Below, piece after piece: positions 24,181 to 34,416 of a stretch of DNA of 64,000 nucleotides. The notes under the pieces were generated by a model, which did not search any database, had not been told where the DNA came from, and worked only from the letters and a program-made list of their open reading frames with translations. The stretch spans positions 1-64,000 of the forward strand of contig CBFFRP010000126.1 in assembly GCA_965644295.1 (NCBI GenBank). Reading direction: 5' to 3'. The position numbers and the translations under genes were made by a program. This stretch comes from Paraphysomonas bandaiensis. Taxonomy: Eukaryota; Chrysophyceae. Each line of letters opens with the position of its first letter. The stretch's first letter is position 1.

Positions 24181-24507
24181 ATTACAGTAGTTAAATTGTT
24201 TCTGCAACATTAGTTCTGACAGTAGAACTTCTGACTCTTAGACCTTAGACGCATAATTGCTAATATATGAACTACTAGAGTAAGAAAGGTGAATAAGAAC
24301 TAGATGTTCTACAATAGAAGGAAAGTGATCAAATATCACCCATTATTACTTACATGGCGATATATATCTTCGTAATAATATTCATACTCTGTAAAGTTCG
24401 ATATATATTATCAGGAACTACTTGAAGAATAAATAGCAAAATCAAGCTATAGACACGCACAATAAACCCATAATATTAAAATATAACCAAATTATGCGTA
24501 AATACTG

Positions 24508-26502
24508 TCAGTACGGAGTAGCTCTGAAGACGCCACCCTTCTGCAACTCATAGTGTGATCCAACGGTCGATGCCTCCCACACACCCCACATTCCATAGCC
24601 CCTAAAATACGTTGTGTCGAGGTCAAATCGGCAAACAAATAGATTCTTTACGTACCAGTTCGAGTTGAATGCGATATAGGAATCAAGCTGTGTTTTAGCT
24701 TCACGCTTCATAGCGTACTCTTGACCCTGCAGCGACATTGCAGCGATATCGACATTTATCGAATTGTTGGTATTAAATGCAGCCAGTGCGGCCCGCTTTT
24801 GCTGTATGAAATGAGCTTCGGCAACAACTGCAACGCCGACTCCACTAGAAATATACGCTGTATGTGTAACATGCGCCTTGCCCCAGTCATTCAAATCTGA
24901 ATCTGTCACCCAGTCTCCACTGGCATTACGCACCCATTCATCGATTTTCACATCATCTTCACCATCAATCCCATGATTCGATAAATTTAAATAACACTTA
25001 TCCACATGCCATGACAACCCCTCAATATCAACTTCAGAGTATCCCTTCATAAAAAAAGGCCCGATCTGGTCTCGCCCCCTGCCTCGCATTTTAAGGCCTT
25101 CGTCAGAGAACTGAAGCCATACATCATGAGAGTCTTTCAAGAAGCCACTCTTGTGGAAGTAGCTAAACTTCCAAGGTCTACATGTTACCGACCCATCCTG
25201 ACTCTGCACATCTGTTGCAGCACCCATGGACTGCAGAGCTTCCCACCCCCACCGTCGCGGACACGTGCGTTCTTCTTCCTCTTCTACATGCAGTGCAAGT
25301 TTAGATTCTAAATACAGAAACATAAATAGTGCGCATACGATGAGAAGGCCACACACACTACCTATTTTCGGTACACGATGGTCTCCGTAAATGACTGCGT
25401 CACGTCTAGGCGACGGAACACACTCAGAGGCACAGAAGAGGTTCACTAATGCGCGACTCGCAGATTTACAGGCCATACCCTGTACAGAAGATGTTGTACG
25501 TGCAATTATCACTTGCCCACGACTGCCATTGCGTTTTACGTCACCCGGTCCAGGCACCGGCTGTGCTCTGCTACGTGATTGCGCGAGGTTTACCGATGCA
25601 GACGGGCTTGTCAGAAGTGATAACAATTGCCTCCTTCCATCGCATGCTTGAAGCTGGTCCACAATAGACATGAGCATGTGCTGATTAATGCGAGTAGCAG
25701 GCGAAGAGGAAACCGCACCAATACTGGTACGCTGGTTCGCTGCGATTCTTTCACAGTTAAGCACTAATCTAGCCTCCCAGCAAAGGAGGTTAGCCAGAAT
25801 CTCGCATGAGAGCTGTTGCAGCATCCCAGACTCATTTGTTAGCAGTGACATAAGCACAGTTACCACACCTTCGGAGGAGAGCCTGTCGTGAATAGGGTCC
25901 AGCTCGTAGCTAGTCAAGGAGCACATCGTTTGAAGGCTACTCAACGCAAAGGATCGAAAATCTCGCCCCATTGTCTCTGCACGACTCATCATCAGAGCAC
26001 TGGAAGATCGCTCAAAGACTGGCATCGGATGAGAAATAGTCCGCTCCGACTGTGAATAACGATGGGGTTGCAGAGATCGAAAACGAGGCACACATCGCTG
26101 TTCCTTCATTACACGTATGAACTTCAGTGACGATGCAGTACATTGGGCCTTCGATATTACAAATTCTCTAAAGTTTGCACTGTCCGATAAAACAAAATTT
26201 GGATACTGATCAAAATACGTCACCAACCAAAAGTTGCTCGACTGAACGTACCCCTTCATTTCCGATGCTGTTTGCTCGAATGAAAGCACGCTTGCAATAT
26301 CGATATACCCCAGCACCAGACAGAGGGTGTCAGGTGGAATGCACAACAGGTGCATGCGTCTCGTGACTCCCTCTTGTATACCAGAACCATTCACTATAGC
26401 GCTATCGGGCACATGCTGAGTGGTGGAGGTGGATATCATCCCCGTGAGCTCATTTACACTGCTTCTGAGACCCGCTATACGATCCTCAGTAGCTGCATGC
26501 AT
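24508..26502 (-). CDS. Intronless protein with possible F-box, ARM-like repeats and one membrane segment
   Basis: A single 664-codon frame, unusual here because neighbours are heavily intron-split. An F-box-like stretch (about 50-95, LCIPPDTLCLVLGYIDIASVL) opens the protein. Residues about 185-370 are Leu-rich helices resembling armadillo repeats (GVVTVLMSLLTNESGMLQQLSCEILANLL and a later RALVNLFCASE). A hydrophobic segment (SVCGLLIVCALFMFLYL, about 388-405) could cross a membrane. The last 220 residues form a separate aromatic-rich region (PWKFSYFHKSGFL, FSDEGLKMRGRGRDQIGPF, YFRGYGMWGVWEAS) that I do not recognise. If the F-box is real it would be a substrate adaptor of an SCF ubiquitin ligase, but a membrane segment is atypical. 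The function is unassigned. Confidence 0.65.
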   Translation of the reverse strand: MHAATEDRIAGLRSSVNELTGMISTSTTQHVPDSAIVNGSGIQEGVTRRMHLLCIPPDTLCLVLGYIDIASVLSFEQTASEMKGYVQSSNFWLVTYFDQYPNFVLSDSANFREFVISKAQCTASSLKFIRVMKEQRCVPRFRSLQPHRYSQSERTISHPMPVFERSSSALMMSRAETMGRDFRSFALSSLQTMCSLTSYELDPIHDRLSSEGVVTVLMSLLTNESGMLQQLSCEILANLLCWEARLVLNCERIAANQRTSIGAVSSSPATRINQHMLMSIVDQLQACDGRRQLLSLLTSPSASVNLAQSRSRAQPVPGPGDVKRNGSRGQVIIARTTSSVQGMACKSASRALVNLFCASECVPSPRRDAVIYGDHRVPKIGSVCGLLIVCALFMFLYLESKLALHVEEEEERTCPRRWGWEALQSMGAATDVQSQDGSVTCRPWKFSYFHKSGFLKDSHDVWLQFSDEGLKMRGRGRDQIGPFFMKGYSEVDIEGLSWHVDKCYLNLSNHGIDGEDDVKIDEWVRNASGDWVTDSDLNDWGKAHVTHTAYISSGVGVAVVAEAHFIQQKRAALAAFNTNNSINVDIAAMSLQGQEYAMKREAKTQLDSYIAFNSNWYVKNLFVCRFDLDTTYFRGYGMWGVWEASTVGSHYELQKGGVFRATPY

Positions 26503-27186
26503 GCGCTTACTGGATTCAAGTTTACTCCTGTGTGATACAAGATTAATACCTTATTAACAATATCTTCAGAGTGGACGACACAAACACTCTGCATCTCCAA
26601 CACTAACACACCACTCACAGATACACCACACTGATAATGCAAGATAATATACTAACATATGACACGTGCATACACACAATACACTGTGTATGTACCTCAT
26701 ATCTGTTACCCATGAGGGCAGATAGCTCGAATTCGACTCCATTGACGGCAGATTGTCAGCAGCTAATGTGCATCAGACAGACTGCTATGAATAATAGATG
26801 TACTCTGATAGAGCCAATCACAGCACTGAACGAACCAATCGATTTGTTAATATTTAACTTCCATGTACTTACTTCACTTCACGAGTTGAGGTGAAGAGGG
26901 CAGTATGAAGTATGTGAAGTGGTTATATGTGTACAGTGAATATGTATACACACGTATGTATCGAATGTATTGAGTAGTTCGTATGATAGATATAGTATTC
27001 AGTTATGGTATTCGGTATTCTGCTGTATACCAGTGGAACATAAAAAGGTAGGTTTTTCCATATGATAGCTGTGGTTCCGGTATTTGAGATATACTTTCCC
27101 CTAAAAACCTGCTATTTTTATATCACTGTAGGAGTACTGTACAGTCAATGGAGCTGCTATGAACGTAGTTGACCATATGTTGGACA
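26503..27186. other. Intergenic spacer
   Basis: AT-rich region upstream of the intronless gene; presumably holds its promoter. No exon or RNA gene recognised. Confidence 0.5.
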
Positions 27187-27760
27187 TGATCTTCCATTCA
27201 TCCGGTCATTTAAGGTCACAATGAAGTAAGTGCAATACGATACAGTGCTGCGATACAGTGTTACGATACAGTGCTGCGATGTATTAATGGCATATATCGA
27301 GCTCCATATGAAGGAATAACTACATTACTTGTATACACATGTGAGGCGTATGACAGTGTAGCACTGTGCAGTGAATAGCAATGTGATGACGGTGAGAGTG
27401 GTGAGTATATACAGTAAAGCGAAGAGTATTATGGTGACAGTGTGTGTGATCTGTGTATTGTTTAGCTAATATTGCAGTTTGATGGGATGTATAAATCAAC
27501 TGATAAGATGGTGTTGGGAAGCTAATTGTACGCAGTGTAGAGCTATGAATATGATGCTCCATTCATCCGGTCAGTTAAGGTCACAATGAAGTAAATATAA
27601 TTCAATATAATGCCGAGTTTTATTAATGACATATATCCAGCTGTACGTGAGAGTGGACACTGAGTACATTGTACACACGTTGAAGACATCTGAGAGTGTA
27701 CACAATGTAATTGAATAGCATCGTGTTTTTGGTGAGAGTGATCTCTGTATTGTGTTAAGT
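27187..27760. repeat. Imperfect tandem duplication, about 370-bp spacing
   Basis: Two diverged copies begin with CTCCATTCATCCGGTCA-like sequence and GGTCACAATGAAGTAA (27190-27230 and 27560-27595). Both continue through TATTAATGRCATATAT.CAGCT and end near GAATAGCA..GTG...GGTGAGAGTG. No coding content is evident. Confidence 0.65.
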
Positions 27761-27824
27761 GAGGAGCATAGTGTTGACGGTTGTAGTAATCTATATGATA
27801 TATAGTTGTTTGATGTGCTGTAAA

Positions 27825-28500
27825 CTAATAATGTGATTTCTTCATTGATAGGGTATATTCAAAGCATATATCCAGCTGCGTTGCTTCTGCGTATATACCT
27901 TGTACCTGATTAATATTATTAGCCTGTATATCAACATCAACAAGTTTAGGAAAGGGCACATCGGGAACGCCTAGGTAACGCAATATACTATCACTAAAAG
28001 CTGGGTATGAGTATAGCAAAGGCTGCGACTCTAGCCCTTGAAAACAAAAATACCATGCCAGCATGAGAAAATATGAAACTGGACTTGTACAGCCTTCTTC
28101 ACTCAACTTTTGGTGCAGTGCTCTTCAAATAAACACGAATTCTGAGCCAGTCTATTGTTTGGTAGCAAACTTTTGAACACTATTATTGCGTCTCTCCTTC
28201 ACTGAAACTTGAAAGATTTTCTAAATTCTGTACTCAACTCAGGACTACAAAGATCAATTTTCTACAGCTTCAACACACCACTATCAGAGAATAGACGCTT
28301 TCTTCCAACAAAAAACGTGAACTGGCTCAGAATTTTTTTCTTCGAAGAGCACTGCACCAAAAGTTGAGTGAACAAAGGCGGTACAGGTCCAGTTCTAACT
28401 TTTCTCATGTTGACAAAGTATTTCTGCATGCGGAGACTAGAGTCGCAACTTTTACTATACTCATACCCTGATTGATGAGCAATCATTCTTGAAATAATGT
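27825..28500. repeat. Imperfect inverted repeat, arms about 200-250 bp, possible gene-fragment pair
   Basis: Sequence at about 27995-28150 reappears inverted at about 28318-28475; shared landmarks are GGCTCAGAATT, GAAGAGCACTGCACCAAAAG, TTGAGTGAA and TAGAGTCGCA...CTATACTCATACC. The spacer is about 150 bp. The minus strand of the left arm is open for 93 codons (containing GLESQPLLYSYPAFSDSIL), which might be an exon of an unrecognised gene. The right arm keeps only part of it. I cannot assign a function. Confidence 0.6.
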
Positions 28501-28789
28501 AAGAATACAATACATTACTTAAACAGCTGTATATCTTTAGCAAGATACACGGATTCTTGTACCATAGCAGGTACAGTATATATCAGATACCTTAGTCCTT
28601 AATCTATGCATGGAATTGGGTGCCAAGTGTGTAAAAGTAATTTTAATAAAGTGCCTGTAGTTTTTCCGCCTCTGGATATCTACAACTATGCGTCGGAATG
28701 GCTATCACATATACTATAACTAGGTTACATTTGTACTAATACTACTACCTCTCACAATATTGTTTAGTAGTTTAGTATTTCTCGTCACC

Positions 28790-29184
28790 ACACCCAAGGG
28801 GCCACATAGACTCCCCCGAAAACGCGTCAACAATTTGGTAACATACAATCGGAAACCGCGGGTACTTCACTTACTAGGTGCAACTCGGAGACGTAGCTCA
28901 CCCACACGTCTCCCTCTTCCACTACTATTCCCGCACCATCGGAAATGCCACGGTGCCGCCCCCGTCAGTTATTCCTTTCCAGGCCCAACTCGCGCCCAGC
29001 GCCATCTCAAGACACGTCAGAGTTACAGTCCACCCCTCGCCCATGTATCTCAGGTTAGGAACACTCGACTCACTAATTCAGAATCCTGTGCCCCAACAAA
29101 ATCCTGCCTGCAGAGACCTACCCCAAGGGGCGCCCCCCTGACCAATTCCATCTGCACTACAAGGACAGACTTCTTCCACACATA
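28790..29184. other. GC-richer island next to a dispersed-element copy
   Basis: About 0.4 kb that is markedly C-rich on the + strand (CCCACACG, CGCCCCCCTG and similar) compared with the AT-rich flanks. It runs directly into copy C of the dispersed element and may be its upstream part. Frames are open on both strands but no family is recognised. Confidence 0.45.
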
Positions 29185-29375
29185 CAAGAACGGAAGTGGT
29201 CACACCTTGGTACTTGCGGCAACGCACAAACAGCTTTCGTAGCGTTACATAATATATGAGAATTTGCACTAGTTAGTTACAGGTAGAAGTCTATCTAGCT
29301 TCACTAGTTTTTATCTAGCTACTTATCTGGTGATGGTTCTTGACGCCTATTGCTAATACAAGGCTTTCATACACC
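29185..29375. mobile_element. Dispersed structured element, copy C (3' part)
   Basis: Contains the nested hairpin region with outer stem CGGAAG / CTTTCG (one G-T pair) and then the 3' block TAGTTACAGGTAGAAGTCTA...TTGACGCCTATTGCTAATA, which aligns with 19370-19470 of copy A. The 5' hairpin block of copies A and B is not recognisable here. Confidence 0.65.
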
Positions 29376-29544
29376 CCTGCTATAAATACTTCTACATTTT
29401 AATAAACCGCATGCTTCAATGAAAAGCGTAATACAACAGCTTTTTTAGTAAGCTTACACTTGTAAAAATGCAACATAACTGATACTTAGATGGTAAATAA
29501 TTCTTTATATCGATCACAACTCTCCAACTGTGTATACTCTTATC

Positions 29545-32500
29545 TCACTTTCTCTTTCGTAGCTTTTGTTTCTTTTTCTTCGAGCTATTCCCATTGCGAC
29601 TCTGTACTTCACAGACAGACGCTACAGTCTGTCCGGCGTTTCCCTCCTCAGAAGTGCCAGAATGTCGCCGCTTCTTCCCAACAGTAACATTTGGCGTATC
29701 AGATTGACCAGAAATACCACCAGCTTTATCTGCAATGATGTATTTAAAAAAAAGACACCGTCGTACTTTAAAAATACACACCGTTCACAACTAGACGCAT
29801 TACAACTCTCCTCCCTTTCCTATCATTCTCGTTTTCAACCACCGATATCCTCACATGCACCTAAATATACTTACATCAACATATGCAAACTAAAAGTAAT
29901 TCGTTCGATTCACCTTTTGAAAGACTTGCAAGCAAAGCAGAGGAACCTGCGCACACTATATCACAAGATATGAGGGACACGAAGTATCAATTACTTTATC
30001 TTTCTGTATCGTTGCTTTATGGGCCACAGGATCAAACTGCACGATTCCAGAGAGTACATCAGCCAGACTCAAATCATCAGAGTTCGTTCCCTCCAGCAGT
30101 CCAGGATAATTTTCATTGACAATATCTAAAAAATTCAATGTTCCCTCAATCCCGAACCTATGATATGCTTCAGGCCTGATAAACAATTCAAAAAACCACA
30201 CTACCGTGGAACGATAACCACAACTCGTTCAGGGTATATCGAGAGTACGTATGCTTCTTCTACGGACTGTTTACCCCTACTCATCTCTACATGAAGAGAA
30301 TCAAGGTATGTACGTCGAATATGATACCTGAAGTAGCGAATAGTATGGAGTCCCGTTGACGCCCGCTGTATGTGCTGTGCAGAACGATGTCGCCTGCAAA
30401 CGTCACACGTGTAAATAATGCATATACAGTGCAAAATAAATCACCTATTCATATGAGAACAAAGTTCTTGCTGTCTAGTTTTATCTGCATTCGCGATTGG
30501 AAGGGAAGTGTCACCAATTGCAGCAGACAGTAATCTGCATCAAAAAATTAAGGTATACACAGTATCCACAAAATGGTTGACACACCGATGCACTACAAGG
30601 TCGGCATATCTTCTAATTGGTGAGGTGAAGTGCGTGTACACTGGAGCAGCTGTACGAAGGGTAAATTTCCACCAAATGACAGCGTACTATTATAGCTCAC
30701 CTAGTCCATAGTGATGCCACTGGTCCTTTGGTAATTCGCCAGAGCAAAAATACTGCACAGACTTTTAGACCCTTCTTCCATCCAAACAATTATTACCTGC
30801 GCTGGCATCATGCATCGAGTAGATAAAATCCTGTTAAAAACTAATGATAACGGTAGAATATGTATGCAGACCACTACCGCAGGAGCTTATTGAAGAACGG
30901 GTCACCAGGTCTCTCCGCTAGGTCCAATGAGTCGGCAAGAGTTTTGGAAGTACTTAGGAGCAATTTATTCACGAAGACAAAGGAGAAAAATCATTACCTA
31001 ATGTCGAGATGAACTCCGACAGCAGCGGCAGCTGACAGTAGTGGAGCAAACTGCTCCTTGGAAGGAGGTTGATGTCGTCGTAAGACTCCAAGGGTCGGAA
31101 AATGACGGAGAACTTTCTTCGATACTATATCAGCTAGTTATAAATGTTTAACCAACATACAAAACAGGAACCTGTAATATTTGCTAGAAGCATGAATTCT
31201 TCAACTAATTTATTTGAGTCTTTGATACTGTAAACACTGACATCTGTAGGGTTGTCTGATTCGCCCTCAAATTTAAATCGAACCTACGGAATTTATCACG
31301 CCTTTTAGAAAGCAATTGTAACATGTAATACTTCAGGAGATGCTAGCGTCAATGCGCCTTCTTCAATACGTTTAGACCTGCAACACCACGAGCCCTTTAT
31401 TTGGACAATATGATGTAAACAACTGCTTGTACCTCAGTAGCTGCGCAAGCTGATTCAAATTTTTCACAGACTGCACGACCTCAAGGTTACTGTCGGCAGG
31501 AGTAGCCGCAGCATTCACATCAGTATCAGAATCTAGCATAGCCTACACGATGTCAGAATCGTGATGATGATTCTTAAGACTAACCTGGGCCTCATCGTAG
31601 GTGAGAGAAGCCACGGACCTGATAACCGATCGAAAAAACTTCGCATCAATGATATTGGCAGAGCGATCCATTTCCCAAATAACAGAAAAAGCTAAATGGT
31701 CTTCAGTAGATCTCAATGAGCACAACTGCACAAATCAAATTATACAGATCAACAGCACTACATCTCTTTCTCACCTCGGTGGTTAGTAGGCTAGGAAGCA
31801 TGTCCAAGCGGCGCTCGACAAGATAAGTTGAGGTCGACCTGTTACACTGATAAGGACACCAACCATCACGCGGCGATTGAATTCTCTGCTTTACCTGTGT
31901 GCCGCTTCAATATCTATTGCTGTATCTGGTTTCACAAAATAACTGACATCTGCAATGTGCACTCCAACCTGCGCACATGCAGTCAGCTATCAGTGTCACG
32001 GCACAATGCAGGGCACACGCACCTCAAAGTTACCATTTGGAAGATTTCTGCAATGAAGGGCATCGTCAATATCCTTACACCCTACATAGCAAACAAAAAT
32101 TAGGCCAGCTGCTAAAAATAATAACAATAAAACCCTTCCGACCTGGTGGGTCAATTGATACAACTGGTATGTGTCTGATGTCCGTCCTGCTAGCGATAAT
32201 ATCCTCCGTAATTTTCCAGTCCTTGGGCGGTAAACAGGCCATCACCTCTGTGGAAAACGATTCGTATGGAACACCAAACTCATGTAAAAGGACCTGTGTC
32301 TCCACTTCACTATCACCATCATTTCCCATCACTCTAACGTAGTGGCCTATGGGGTACTCTGACCACACTGCGAGAACACTTTTACGACTACAAAACCGAG
32401 CATCAGAAAAATTACCAGGCCAGTAGTCGATGGCAACCAGAATACGCTTCCCAAGAAGTTCTTCGATTCGTCTACAAAAAGAACATAGCCATAAGGTCGG

Positions 32501-34010
32501 AACACGGGTGGTAATTGTGTAGTCACCTTGTAGATATCTTTACACGAGGAATTTTTGAGTCAACTGGGTTAAACATAGCAGTTACAGGCGAAGCAAGATC
32601 ATCAGCTGCAGCAACCCCCTCCCCAACTACGCTGCTAGCAGAAACCGACCCAGCGTACTGGCGCCAATTTCTACGAATAATGCCAACCACACGGCCAAAA
32701 GTCTTGGATGGGTTACTCTCAGCTGCTCCGGTTGATGAGGCTAGACCTTCCACAGCATCAGCAGAAGGGTCCGCCGTCACATCAGAAACAACAACCACCG
32801 GACTCTCCGAGGTAGCACTCGAGGAGGAATTGGAAGGGGTAGGACAGGCAGAAGGATCAGCGATGATTTCGACGGCAACAACATCGCCGTCTAAAGCACG
32901 ATTCACACACTGACTCCCTGCGAATATATTACACAGAGAGACTAAAACACACACACACACACACCTCGAACTGTCACAGATTTCCTCTCCGAATCCGCGG
33001 AGCCGTGCTTCCCAGTTGACGAGTGCACAACCACATAGCATTCACTAGAACTACTACCGAAGCAGCGTAGCACCCCTCTGTAGTATTGCTTGTTACGGAT
33101 TCCACGCAGTAAGGCATCCATCGGCAAGTGGGCAGAAAAGAGGTTCTCCCTACATACCACTACAATGACATTGTGAGACACTAGCTATATCAGCACCTCT
33201 GTACTCCATCTGCTCCTCCACTTGACTCCTCCTCCGCCAGTAAGTCCAATAACTCAGGGTACTGCTGCAGGTATTGTTCCACATAGCTACGAGTGGACAC
33301 ACAATGAAGATTATCAGCTTTCGCTAGACGCTATAAACATATTTATCATCCACTTAATGACCAAAATAATACACAGGTACCATATTGTCACGATCGTTTG
33401 TCAGCAGGATAGCGGTGCATAGCTCGCCGTCGTGCTGTGCAACAACTTTTCCATAAAACTGAGCGCCCTTGCGAATCAATCTGTCGTTGTAATCGTTTAC
33501 AGACTCACCACACTCTCTTGAAAGGTAGCAGTGTGATGACTGCTCGTTCGGAAAGAATATATAAGACCGTGAATTGTCTTGTAGTAATGCGCACATGCGG
33601 CGGTACACAGACAGGTTGGAGTGACGGAGTTCCTGAAGCACAGTCTGCAGAACAACAACTAGAGAAGTTGCGGGGCAGTTGTACTCCAGCACATCAATTT
33701 GATGAATAGCTACATTGGTATCAATAATCAACAGATGACGGTGTGGTGCTTTAGACACCATATCGCACAGCATAACCTACGTGAGTTCACCATAAGTACA
33801 ATCATCATCAACTAAAACATATCTTACCTCTGACACCGTGCTCCCAAACAGGTACCCACAGACGACATCATCCCGCAGATGCTTCTCACGGACTAACTTC
33901 AAAACCTTTAAAATAGAGGTGAATATGCTGACAATGAGGGATATATCGATCACCTTTCCACGTCTAGATTTCTTAAAAAACACCACTTTCTCTGTACTGC
34001 ACTCACTCAT
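29545..34010 (-). CDS. DIS3: DIS3 / RRP44, catalytic 3'-5' exonuclease of the RNA exosome
   Basis: At least 25 exons, most 45-190 bp with introns of about 40-110 bp. Early exons: 34010-33954, 33905-33828, 33776-33381, 33330-33197, 33149-32965, 32917-32527, 32471-32143, 32081-32023, 31968-31895. The N-terminus has LVREKHLRDDVVCG, then a PIN endonuclease domain (LLIIDTNVAIHQID, TNDRDN), cold-shock domains (RVVGIIRRNWR), and the RNB catalytic domain with the metal-binding block SIDPPGCKDIDDALH spread over two exons, VGVHIADVSYFV, and THFTSPIRRYADLVVHR. An S1/OB region (EEAYVLSIYPERVVVIVP, then VHVRISVVE) and a basic tail KKKKQKLRKRK end it. DIS3 degrades and processes nuclear and cytoplasmic RNAs. 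All signature residues I can check are present. The donor into the last exon (from about 29729) could not be resolved by eye. Confidence 0.93.
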
Positions 34011-34416
34011 TACAACCCGATTGAAGACCAGAGATTTCCTATGAATTCACTAGCAGCAATTGGCTGCAGGTGTAGTGGTTTAAGGTGATAGCTATAGGTA
34101 ACTATCTTAACGGGAGTTATGTGTATAGAAGGACGTGGGCTGGGCTGACTCGTAGCGTACTTTAGCACTTCATTGGAGGTCGTTCAACCACTGAACTTCT
34201 GTGTATGTACTCCTGTACCATATACATACCACAGTGTACAGCAGAGTGTACAGAGTAGAGGTTGTATGTTTATCTGTACAACTAGAGTACAGCACTGTAT
34301 ATATGTGCTATACAACTATGAGGACTTCCACATGCACATAAAAACAGTGGATATCTAGACTTGTGTGGGAGTTTTTTAAGAATATGTGGCGGAAATATAC
34401 TGTATTCATGTATTCA
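34011..34416. other. Promoter-side spacer upstream of DIS3
   Basis: About 0.4 kb between the DIS3 start and the first fold-back element. No exon recognised; repeated TGTACAG-type steps occur at about 34200-34310. Confidence 0.4.

Noticed and set aside
28760-29242. 160-codon open frame on the + strand
   Set aside because: It runs through the GC-rich island into the dispersed element, is paralleled by open frames in other phases, and shows no recognisable domain; openness is explained by base composition.
32515-32913. 132-codon + strand frame
   Set aside because: Antisense to a DIS3 exon with family-conserved motifs; a shadow frame.
32940-32965. CA-repeat next to a DIS3 exon as a regulatory site
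   Set aside because: A short simple repeat in an intron; nothing beyond chance slippage is supported.
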